Part shown: in pieces, positions 44,631 to 52,900 of the stretch
How positions within the stretch are numbered: position 1 is the first letter of the stretch
Layout of the letters: every line of letters begins with the position of its first letter
Assembly: GCF_030269125.1 (NCBI RefSeq)
Contig: NZ_BSSM01000005.1
Location: 248,001-312,000 of the forward strand
Direction of reading: 5' to 3'
Length of the DNA: 64,000 bases
Source: Streptomyces hygroscopicus subsp. hygroscopicus
Lineage (GTDB): Bacteria; Actinomycetota; Actinomycetes; Streptomycetales; Streptomycetaceae
Program-made: the position numbers and the translations under genes
The notes under the pieces: model-generated
What the model saw: the letters and a program-made list of their open reading frames with translations, nothing else
What the model was told of the DNA's origin: nothing
Database searches by the model: none

Positions 44631-45136
44631 CGGTCGGCCCGGCGGTTCGGGCGCGAGGGGTACGACATCGCCCTCGTCGCCCGCGACCGGCTCGACGGCC
44701 TGGCCCGGGAGCTGTCCGAGGGCGGCGTGCGTGCGCGCGCCTTCCCCGCCGACGTGCGCGAACCGGAGCGGCCGCCGGGCACCGGCAGCTGACCGGCCCC
44801 GGCGGGTTCTCGGCGTACGGCCCCGTGGCCGCCGCGCGGCAGGTGCTGCCCGGGATGCGGCGGCTGGGGCGCGGGACCATACTGTTCGTGAACGGGGGTA
44901 CCGCCGCCGTGCCTCATGTCGGGCGCGCCGGTACGTCCGTGGCGTTCGCCGCGCCGAGTGCGTACGGGCATCTGCTGCACGAACGGCTCGCCGCCGAGGG
45001 CATCCATGTCGCGCCACTCGTCGTCCCCGGCGCATCACGCCCAGACACCCCCGCAAGGACCCCGCCGTGCTCGCCGAGACGCTACCGCGAGCGGCACGGG
45101 TTCCGGCACTGCGCGGACGATCTCGGCAGCCCGTGA
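44631..45136 (+). pseudogene. Decayed short-chain dehydrogenase/reductase gene
   Basis: Pieces of an SDR protein lie in the expected order but in different frames. RRFGREGYDIALVARDRLDGLAREL and RARAFPADVREPE are in frame 44631-44792, ending at a TGA. Then come GPVAAARQVLPGMRRLGRGTI and LFVNGG, with a later RLAAEGIHVAPLVVPGA, in a second frame. HPRKDPAVLAETL is in a third, and YRERHGFRHCADDL is back in the second. The N-terminal TGxxxGxG nucleotide motif and the segment with the catalytic Ser are missing. This looks like a gene inactivated by an N-terminal deletion and at least three frameshifts. Confidence 0.8.
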
Positions 45137-45249
45137 CGGGCCCTGCTCACGCGAAGGGGTGACGGTCCTTCGACTCGCCCTGCATGAAGAGTATTTGTAG
45201 GCCAATATGGGGACGTTGGCCGTTTTGCTCCTCTTCAAGGGGGCCTTTC

Positions 45250-46188
45250 ATGGCTGTCGAAATTCCGTCGCTGATCAAACCCTCCAAGCTGCGGGCCAGA
45301 GGTGGCCTGCTGGGCGAGTGCCTGGCGGAGTTCCTCGGGACGTTCGTCCTCGTCTGCTTCGGCTGCGGGGTGGTCGCGATGGCCGTCGCCGCGCTGCCCG
45401 GATCGGGCCGCGCCGCCACCCCCACCACGATCTTCCTCGCCGCGGGCGACTGGCTGCTGATCACCTGGGGCTGGGCGATGGCCGTCGTCTTCGGCGTGTA
45501 CGTGGCCGGCGGCGTCAGCGGCGCCCACATCAACCCCGCGGTGACCCTCGCGATGGCGGTGCGCCGCGGCTTCCCCTGGGTCAAGGTGCTGCCGTACTGG
45601 TTCGCACAGGTGGTCGGCGCCTTCGTCGGCGCCGCGCTGGTGTACCTGGTCTACCACCAGGCGATCGGCGCGTACGACGCCGCCGCCTCCGGCCCCAAGG
45701 TGAACGGGCACACGAACGCCACGTTCTCCATCTTCGCGACCTTCCCGGCCCCGTACTTCCACGGCGGGATCTGGGGGCCCCTGATCGACCAGATCGTGGG
45801 TACGGCGTTCCTGGTGATGTTCGTCGTGGCCGTCATCGACCTGCGCAACCAGGCCGTGCAGGCCAACCTCACCCCGCTGATCATCGGCTTCATCGTGGCC
45901 GCCGTCGGCATGTCCTTCGGCGCCAACGCGGGCTACGCCATCAACCCGGCCCGCGACTTCGGCCCCCGCCTGCTCACCTACGCGGAGGGCTGGGGGAGTC
46001 TGGCCTTCCCGGGCAGCGTGGCCGGGGCGTTCAGCGGCTACTGGTGGATCCCCATCGTCGGACCGCTGGTCGGCGGCGTCATCGGGGTCCTGGTGTACGA
46101 CCTCTTCATCGGCGACGTCCTCGTGGCCCGCGCCGCCCGGAACCAGCCGCCGGAACCGGGCCGCGCGCGCCCGGAGCCGCCGCGGTAG
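45250..46188 (+). CDS. MIP-family channel, glycerol facilitator (GlpF) type
   Basis: The 312-residue protein has the six-helix, two half-helix aquaporin topology. The first NPA box is GAHINPAVTLA and the second is GYAINPARDFGPR. The Asp after the second NPA (NPARD) marks glycerol facilitators rather than water channels. An insertion between helices 3 and 4 (GPKVNGHTNATFSIFATFPAP) is also typical of glycerol channels. A glycerol kinase or glycerol-3-phosphate dehydrogenase gene is not adjacent, so this is a solitary copy. The ATG at 45250 has AAGGGGG upstream. The A/T-rich stretch at 45180-45216 probably holds the promoter. Confidence 0.92.
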   Translation: MAVEIPSLIKPSKLRARGGLLGECLAEFLGTFVLVCFGCGVVAMAVAALPGSGRAATPTTIFLAAGDWLLITWGWAMAVVFGVYVAGGVSGAHINPAVTLAMAVRRGFPWVKVLPYWFAQVVGAFVGAALVYLVYHQAIGAYDAAASGPKVNGHTNATFSIFATFPAPYFHGGIWGPLIDQIVGTAFLVMFVVAVIDLRNQAVQANLTPLIIGFIVAAVGMSFGANAGYAINPARDFGPRLLTYAEGWGSLAFPGSVAGAFSGYWWIPIVGPLVGGVIGVLVYDLFIGDVLVARAARNQPPEPGRARPEPPR

Positions 46189-46200
46189 CCCGGTCGGGAT

Positions 46201-46221
46201 CCGCCGGAGGGCTCCCGGCGG
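46201..46221. terminator. Bidirectional terminator between converging genes
   Basis: CCGCCGG and CCGGCGG flank AGGGCTC between the facilitator stop (46188) and the PucR-type regulator stop (46237). Confidence 0.5.
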
Positions 46222-46236
46222 CGGGGTGAGGCGGAC

Positions 46237-47304
46237 TCAGAGCGGCTGGCCGGGCCAGCCCAGGAGCCGGGCCCCGATGACCGCGGTCTGGAGCTTGTAG
46301 CGGTGGGCCGGGTCGGCCGGGTCGGCGGCGGTGAGGTGGTGGATGCGCTCCAGGCGGTAGGTGAGCGCGCGCACGCTGAGGGAGAGCCGGCGTGCGGCCT
46401 CGGCGGCCACGCAGCCCGAGTCGAAGTAGGCGACCAGGGTGTCCAGCAGGGGCCCCGCGCCGCCCCGGGCCCCGGTCAGCGGGCCCAGCGTGTGCAGCAC
46501 CAGGTCGGCCAGCGCCTGCCGGTCGCGCGCGAGCACCGGGTAGACCAGCAGGTCGGCGGCGCGCAGCACCGTCCCGGGCAGATCGAGCCGCTCGGCCATC
46601 TCCAGGGCGGCGAGGGCCTCCTCGTACGACTGCACGACGCCGCCGGGACCGGACTGCGGGCGCCCGATGGCCACCCGGCCGCCTTCGGTGGCGGTGTACG
46701 CCTGCCGGGCGAAGTAGGCGAGGACCTCGTCGGTGTCGCCGGGCGCGATGCACAGCAGCCGGCCGTTCTTGGTGGTGAGCAGGATGCTGTGGGAGTCGAA
46801 GCGGGCGAGCACCTCGGCCTCCACCCGCCGGGCCACGGCGCCGCCCTCCGCGTAGGACCGCGCCCCCTCGGCGACCGCGACCGCGTGCGCGCGCGAGAGC
46901 CGCAGCCCGAACCGCTCGGCGCGCTCGGCCAGTCGGCCCAGGTCGCTGCGGCCGTAGAGCAGATCGTCGATGAACTCCCGCCGCGCCGCCTCCTCCCGGC
47001 GCACGGTCAGCCGCTGGGCGCGCTCGTACCCTTCCGCGAACACGTCGACGGCCTGTTCCACGGCGGCCAGCGCGGCCAGGGTGCTTTCGGTCGAACCCGG
47101 TCCGACCGGCCAGGCGGCGCGGGCGGCGGCCAGGTGCGCGACGACCAGCGCGCGCAGCCCGAGACCGGCCTCGGCGGCCTGTTCGCCCAGCGTCCGGCGG
47201 GACTTCAGCTCCTCCCGGGTCAGCCGTCGGCCGGTGGTCGCGACCTCGGTCAGCACATGGGCGAATCCGTCCAGATAGCGCTCGGATATCTCGTGCTCGG
47301 CCAC
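46237..47304 (-). CDS. PucR/CdaR-type transcriptional regulator
   Basis: The 355-residue protein has a central GGDEF-like/CdaR region (FGLRLSRAHAVAVAE, VAIGRPQSGPGGVVQSYEEALAAL) and a C-terminal PucR helix-turn-helix (LLDTLVAYFDSGCVAAEAARRLSLSVRALTYRLERIHHLT). The N-terminus is helical with no recognised ligand domain. These regulators usually activate neighbouring catabolic or stress genes. The GTG at 47304 has GGGG seven bases upstream; the frame extends further but the added sequence lies in the regulatory region. It is divergent from the flotillin-ATPase genes, which are its most likely targets. Confidence 0.88.
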   Translation of the reverse strand: MAEHEISERYLDGFAHVLTEVATTGRRLTREELKSRRTLGEQAAEAGLGLRALVVAHLAAARAAWPVGPGSTESTLAALAAVEQAVDVFAEGYERAQRLTVRREEAARREFIDDLLYGRSDLGRLAERAERFGLRLSRAHAVAVAEGARSYAEGGAVARRVEAEVLARFDSHSILLTTKNGRLLCIAPGDTDEVLAYFARQAYTATEGGRVAIGRPQSGPGGVVQSYEEALAALEMAERLDLPGTVLRAADLLVYPVLARDRQALADLVLHTLGPLTGARGGAGPLLDTLVAYFDSGCVAAEAARRLSLSVRALTYRLERIHHLTAADPADPAHRYKLQTAVIGARLLGWPGQPL

Positions 47305-47357
47305 CCTGCCCCGTTTCCCCCGTGATCTTGACGCTCCGGTGACGCTTTCCTGACGCG

Positions 47358-47413
47358 TTTCCGGCATGCAGACAGTAGTGAACACTGCCGGAAACCGGCA
47401 ATGCGGAAACGGC
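47358..47413. promoter_or_regulatory. Repeated TGCCGGAAA elements between the PucR gene and the flotillin gene
   Basis: TTTCCGGCA at 47358-47366 is the reverse of TGCCGGAAA. A perfect palindrome TGCCGGAAACCGGCA lies at 47386-47400, and a related TGCGGAAACGGC at 47402-47413. The cluster is in the divergent control region and is a good candidate for PucR binding. Confidence 0.5.
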
Positions 47414-47453
47414 CGTCCTGGCCGCACCATCCTCTGCGGGGAGCACTACGGAG

Positions 47454-47498
47454 GGCTCCGGTGCCGGGCATCGCGGGGGGATGCCCGGCACCGGAGCC
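47454..47498 (+). promoter_or_regulatory. 19-bp perfect hairpin in the flotillin leader
   Basis: GGCTCCGGTGCCGGGCATC pairs with its exact complement across a seven-base G-rich loop (47473-47479), ending 43 bp before the flotillin ATG. It stands between divergent genes, so it is not a 3' terminator of either. As RNA it would be a very stable leader structure; as DNA it could be an operator. Confidence 0.55.
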
Positions 47499-47541
47499 TC
47501 GGGGGAGCTCCGACCCACCGTCTGACGCAAGGACGTATGCC

Positions 47542-49761
47542 ATGGAAGCCCTCGGCGTGCTCGCCGCCGCCTGTGTGATCCTCGCCGCGCTGTTGCTGCT
47601 CGGATTCTCCAGGCTGTACCGCAAGGTCGACCAGAGCCAGGCCCTGATCGTCTCCAAGACGCGCCGCGTGGACGTGTCCTTCACCGGACAGGTCGTGCTG
47701 CCGATCCTGCACAAGGCCGAGGTCATGGACATCTCGGTGAAGACCATCGAGATCAGCCGCTCCGGCCGGGACGGGCTGATCTGCCGGGACAACATCCGCG
47801 CCGACATCCGGATCCTGTTCTTCGTCAAGGTCAACAAGACCGTCCAGGACGTCATCAAGGTCGCCCAGTCCGTGGGCACCGAGCGCGCCAGCCACCAGGA
47901 CACGCTCCAGGAGCTGTTCCACGCCAAGTTCTCCGAGGCGCTGAAGACCGTCGGCAAGCAGATGGACTTCACCGACCTCTACACCAAGCGTGAGGAACTG
48001 CGGTACCACATCATCGAGTTGATCGGCGTCGACCTCAACGGCTACCACCTCGAGGACGCGGCGATCGACTACCTGGAGCAGACGCCGCTGACCCAGCTGG
48101 ACCCGGCCAACGTCCTCGACGCCCAGGGCATCCGCAAGATCACCGAGCTGACCGCGGTGGAGCACGTGCGCACCAACGAGGCCAAGCGCACGGAGCAGAA
48201 GGAGATCACCCGGCAGGACGTCGACGCCCGCGAGGCCATCCTGGAGCTGGAGCGCCGCCAGGCGGACGCCGAGATCAAGCAGAGGCGGGAGATCGAGACG
48301 TCCCGCGCCCGCGAGGAGGCCGAGACCGCCCGGGTGATGGAGGAGGAGCGGCTGCGCGCGCAGACCGCCTTCCTGCGCACCGAGGAGCAGTTGGGCGTGC
48401 AGCGGGAGAACCAGGCGCGGGAGATCGCGGTCGCCGCGAAGAACCGCGAGCGGGTCATCGCCGTAGAGAACGAGCGCATCGAGAAGGACCGCCTGCTGGA
48501 GGTCATCGCCCGGGAGCGGGAGACCCAGCTGACCCGGATCTCCGCCGAGAAGGAGGTCGAGGCGGAGAAGCGGGAGATCGCCGAGGTCATCCGGGAGCGG
48601 GTCGCGGTGGACCGTACGGTCGCCGAGCAGGAGGAGTCCATCAAGAAGCTGCGCGTGGTCGAGGAGGCCGAGCGCGAGCGGCAGGCCCTCGTCATCGCCG
48701 CCGAGGCGGAGGCGCAGGAGAAGCTGGTCAAGGACATCAAGGCCGCGGAGGCCGCCGAGCAGGCCGCGACGCACCGGGCCGCCGAGGAACTCACCCTCGC
48801 CGAGGCCCGGCTGAAGACCGCCGACTTCGACGCGCGGGCCAAGCTCCGGCTCGCGGAGGGCGTCCAGGCCGAGTCCGCGGCCGAGGGGCTCGCCGCGGTG
48901 CAGGTCCGCGACAAGGAGGCCGAGGTCACCGTCAAGGCCGGGCGCGCGGAGGCGGAGGCGACGCAGGCGCGGCTGCGGGCGGAGGCCGAGGGCACGCAGG
49001 CCAAGGCGCTCGCGGAGGCCGAGGGCGCGCGGGCCAGGGGTCTCGCGGAGGCCGAGGGCACGCGGGCCAGGGGCCTCGCGGAGGCCGAGGGCGCCCAGGC
49101 GGCGGCCGCGGCGACGGAGGCGCGGCTGCGGGCCGAGGCGGAGGGCGCGCGGGCGAAGGCGCTCGCGGAGGCCGAGGGCAGGAAGGCCGCGGCGCTCGCG
49201 GAGGCCACCGGTATCGGCGAGAAGCTGAAGGCCGAGGCCGCGGGTCTCACCGAGAAGGCCGCCGCGATGGCCGCGCTGGACGAGGCCTCGCGCGGGCACG
49301 AGGAGTACCGGCTGCGGCTCCAGGCCGAGAAGGAGATCCGGCTGGCCGGGCTGGAGACGCAGCGGCAGGTGGCCGAGGCGCAGGCGACGGTCCTCGCGAC
49401 GGGGCTGGAGAACGCCGACATCGACATCGTCGGCGGGGAGTCCGTCTTCTTCGACCGGCTGGTCTCGGCGGTCTCCCTCGGCAAGGGCATCGACGGTTTC
49501 GTGGCCAACTCCCGTACGGCGCAGACCCTGGCGAAGCCGTGGCTGGACGGGTCGGGGAGCTTCACGGAGGACCTGAGCCGGGTGCTCGGGTCCGTGGGCA
49601 CGGCGGACGTCCAGAACCTGACGGTCTCCGCCCTGCTGATGAAGCTCATGAACGGGGGCGGCGCGGACGCGGGCCAGTTCCGCCAACTGCTGGAGAAGGC
49701 GGGCGAGCTGGGGCTGGCGGAGGTTCCGGTGGGCGCGCTGAACGGGGCCGACCGGAGCTGA
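47542..49761 (+). CDS. Flotillin-like SPFH-domain protein
   Basis: The 739-residue protein has one N-terminal membrane helix (LGVLAAACVILAALLLLGF), an SPFH/band 7 domain (about 30-190; GQVVLPILHKAEVMDISVKTI), and a very long Glu/Ala-rich coiled-coil region (about 210-630). Within it are near-tandem GLAEAEGTRAR-type repeats around 480-560. A conserved C-terminal segment follows (LENADIDIVGGESVFFDRLVSAV). This is the YqiK-like flotillin subtype, which forms large membrane-bound oligomers and organises membrane domains. The ATG at 47542 has AAGGAC upstream; an ATG at 47537 is out of frame. A hairpin follows directly and the AAA+ ATPase gene starts 172 bp downstream, suggesting a functional pair. 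Confidence 0.92.
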   Translation: MEALGVLAAACVILAALLLLGFSRLYRKVDQSQALIVSKTRRVDVSFTGQVVLPILHKAEVMDISVKTIEISRSGRDGLICRDNIRADIRILFFVKVNKTVQDVIKVAQSVGTERASHQDTLQELFHAKFSEALKTVGKQMDFTDLYTKREELRYHIIELIGVDLNGYHLEDAAIDYLEQTPLTQLDPANVLDAQGIRKITELTAVEHVRTNEAKRTEQKEITRQDVDAREAILELERRQADAEIKQRREIETSRAREEAETARVMEEERLRAQTAFLRTEEQLGVQRENQAREIAVAAKNRERVIAVENERIEKDRLLEVIARERETQLTRISAEKEVEAEKREIAEVIRERVAVDRTVAEQEESIKKLRVVEEAERERQALVIAAEAEAQEKLVKDIKAAEAAEQAATHRAAEELTLAEARLKTADFDARAKLRLAEGVQAESAAEGLAAVQVRDKEAEVTVKAGRAEAEATQARLRAEAEGTQAKALAEAEGARARGLAEAEGTRARGLAEAEGAQAAAAATEARLRAEAEGARAKALAEAEGRKAAALAEATGIGEKLKAEAAGLTEKAAAMAALDEASRGHEEYRLRLQAEKEIRLAGLETQRQVAEAQATVLATGLENADIDIVGGESVFFDRLVSAVSLGKGIDGFVANSRTAQTLAKPWLDGSGSFTEDLSRVLGSVGTADVQNLTVSALLMKLMNGGGADAGQFRQLLEKAGELGLAEVPVGALNGADRS

Positions 49762-49763
49762 GG

Positions 49764-49815
49764 CCGGCCGGGGCGGGACGGGGGCGGGTGCGCTCACCCC
49801 CGTCCCGCCGGCCGG
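49764..49815 (+). terminator. Strong intergenic hairpin between the flotillin and ATPase genes
   Basis: GGCGGGACGGGGG pairs perfectly with CCCCCGTCCCGCC, and outer CCGGCC/GGCCGG extend it across a two-base bulge. It begins two bases after the flotillin stop. No T-run follows, so it may be a partial terminator or 3' RNA stabiliser that lowers ATPase expression relative to flotillin. Confidence 0.55.
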
Positions 49816-49933
49816 CGGGAGCGCGGTTCTCCCGGGGCGCGCGCGGGGAACCGCGCGACCAGCACGACGCCCCCCCCGACCGGCCAACGATCCGCACCCC
49901 ACGGCGAGCAGCCCGCACACGAAAGGGACCCGC

Positions 49934-52900
49934 ATGTCCACCGCCCCCGAGCCGGAGGCATCCGTCGACGCCGGCACCTACGACGTCCTGCGCGACCGGC
50001 TGGCCGGCCACGCGGCCGAGTTGGCGCGGCGGGCCGAGGCCCTCAACGCCCGCCGCGCGGAGGAGTTCGGCTCGACCCGGCTCGGCCTCGCCGCCACCAC
50101 CAACCTGAAGACCGCCCACGCCTGCGTCCGGCAGGACATCGTCGCGGTGGGCGACACCCTGCTGTTCGGCAGCACGGGCCGCGGCGGCGAGAACGCGCAG
50201 GTCGCGGACGTACTCGCCCTCTACGACCGGGAGGGCAACCGCCTGACCGGGAACACCGGCCTGCTCGACGACCCGGCGTTCGTCCGCGAGTTCACCGCCC
50301 TGCACCGCTACTACCGCGACGCCCGCCTGCTGCGCCTGCGCCGGACCGACGGCCGGCTCCTCGCCGTGTTCCGCACCGGCGAGAAGGCCGACGACATCCG
50401 CGCCCTGCGCTGGAACCTGACCGAGGACGGCCGCGCCGAGTTCCTGGACGCCCGCGGCGACCGCGACGACGTCGTGCCGCCGGCCCAGGACGTCACCTGG
50501 ACCGACACCGGCCGCGCCGACCACGTGCTGGGCAGGGAACCGTACGTCGCCGTACCCGGCGGGCTCGGTGTCGCGGCCCTCGGCGGCACCCTCACCGTCC
50601 GCGCCGAGGACGGCGAGGAGCTGTACGCCGAGCCGGTCGACGAACCCCTCCAGTCCCTCGCCGACGCCGCCGTGGCGCACGCGCGGGTCGGCCCGCTGAC
50701 GCTGCTGCGCGTGCGGCCGTACAAGGAGGAGACCGACCGCTACCTCGTCTTCAACGCCCTGACCCGCGCGGTCGTCCGCCTCGACGGCCTCGGCCAGGCG
50801 TGCCGCCGGCTGCCGGAGGAGCAGGGCGTCGTCTTCCCCGGCGGCTACTGCCTGGCGAGCGGGCAGCACAAGACATACGAACTCGACGTCGCGGGACTGG
50901 AGTTCGAGCAGGAGGTCCGGGCGCCCAACGGCGAGGACGTGCTGTACGCGTTCCGGGACCGGTCCGGCGGCGGCACGCTCCTGCTGTCGTACAACACCCT
51001 GCGCAAGGAGGTATCGACCCCGCTGCCCTGCCGGGGCTGGGCGCTGTTCGAGGACGGCGCGCTGGCCGTGCTGCGCGCGGGGGGCGACGAGCCCGCGCAC
51101 ACCCATCCCTTGCAGTGGTGGACCTCGCCGTACGTCTCCGACACCCACGCCGCCGCCCTGCGCACCGGCACCGGCCCGCTCGCGCGCGTCGGCAACGCGG
51201 ACCTCGTGCGCGGCCTCGCCGACTGCCTCTCCGTGGCCCGGCTGGTGGCCGACGGCATCACGACCGGCGAGGGCTACCGCGCGCTGACCGCCGCGTGCGT
51301 CCGCGCGGCCGACACCCACCACTGGCTGGCCGACCCCGAACTCGGCGACATCCGGTCACCGTTGGCGGCCGTACGCGAGACGGCCGAGCAGGTGCTGGCC
51401 GAGTTCGAGAGCGTACGGGAGCTGACCCGGCGGGCCGCCGACGCGCTGGAGGAGGCAGCGGAGCGGATCGCGGCCGTGGTGCGCCGGCTGCGCGGCGAGG
51501 CCCCGCGCGAGGCCGCCGCCTGGGTGCGCGGACTGACCGAACTCCGGCACGCGCACGGCCATCTGCTCACCCTGCGCGAGCTGCGCCACGTCGACGCGGA
51601 ACGGGTGGCCGCGCTGGCCGCCGAGGCGGAGTCCGACCTGGCCGCGTTCGGCAAGCGCGCCGTGACCTTCCTGTCCCGCGAGGACGCCTTCACCGCCCAG
51701 CGCGCCGACGTGGAACGGCTGGTGGCCGAGGCGGACGCGATCGGCACGGTCGCCGACGCCGTGCCCGTGGCCGAGCGCCTGGACGACCTGGCCGACGGGC
51801 TGCGCACGGTCACCGAGGTGGTCACCGGCCTCGACATCGCCGACGCCACCGTGCGCACGGCCGTACTGGAGCGGATCGCCGACGTCCTCGGCGGCGTCAA
51901 CCGGGCCCGCGCCACCCTCGACGCCCGCCGCCGCTCCCTCCAGGACCAGGAGGGCCGCGCAGAGTTCGCCGCCGAGACCGCCCTGCTCGCCCAGGCCGTC
52001 ACCGCCGCGCTCGCCGCCGCCACCACCCCCGAGGCATGTGACGACCAACTCACGTCGGTGCTCGCCCGGTTGGAGGACCTGGACGGCCGGTTCGCGGAGT
52101 TCGACGACTTCCTGGCCGAACTCGCCGACAGACGCACCGAGATCTACGAGGCGTTCGCCGCCCGCAAGCAGTCCCTCGCCGACGCCCGCGCCCGCCGCGC
52201 CGAGCAACTCGCCGTGTCGGCGGGCCGGATGCTGGAGACGGTCGCCCGGCGCGCGGCGACCCTGGCCGACGCCGACGCGGTCACCGCGTACTTCGCCTCC
52301 GACCCGCTGGTCGCCAAGATCGTCCGCACCGCCGGCGAACTGCGCGCCCTCGGTGACAGCGTGCGCGCCGAGGAACTGGACGGCCGCCTCGGGGCCGCCC
52401 GCCAGGAGGCCGCGCGCGCCCTGCGCGACCGGGGCGACCTGTACGCCGACGACGGCCGCACCCTGCTGCTCGGCGGCCACCGCTTCGCCGTCAACACCCA
52501 GCCGCTCGACCTCGCCCTCGTCCCGCACGGGGACGGCCTGGCCCTCGCGGTCACCGGTACCGACTACCGCGCCCCGGTCACCGACCCCGGCTTCGCCGCC
52601 ACCCGCCCCTACTGGGACCGGCACCTGCCCTCCGAGTCCCCCGCCCTCTACCGCGCCGAGTACCTCGCCGCCCGCCTCCTCGCCGAGCACGGCCCGGCCG
52701 CCCTCGCCGCCGCGGAGGACCTGCCCGGCCTGGTCCGCCGGGTGGCGCAGGAGTCGTACGACGAGGGGTACGAGCGCGGGGTCCACGACCACGACGCGAC
52801 GCTGATCCTCACCGCGCTCCTGCCCCTGTACGACGCCGCGGGCCCCCTGCGTCACGAGCCCGCGGCCCGCGCCGCCGCGCAGCTGTTCTGGGCCCACGGC

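Noticed and set aside
44216..45136. 306-codon frame running through the end of the DUF6445-like gene
   Set aside because: Its first half is out of frame with that conserved gene; only its latter part contains SDR pseudogene fragments.
47454..47498. Hairpin before the flotillin gene as a transcription terminator
   Set aside because: It lies between divergently transcribed genes, downstream of neither, and has no T-run.
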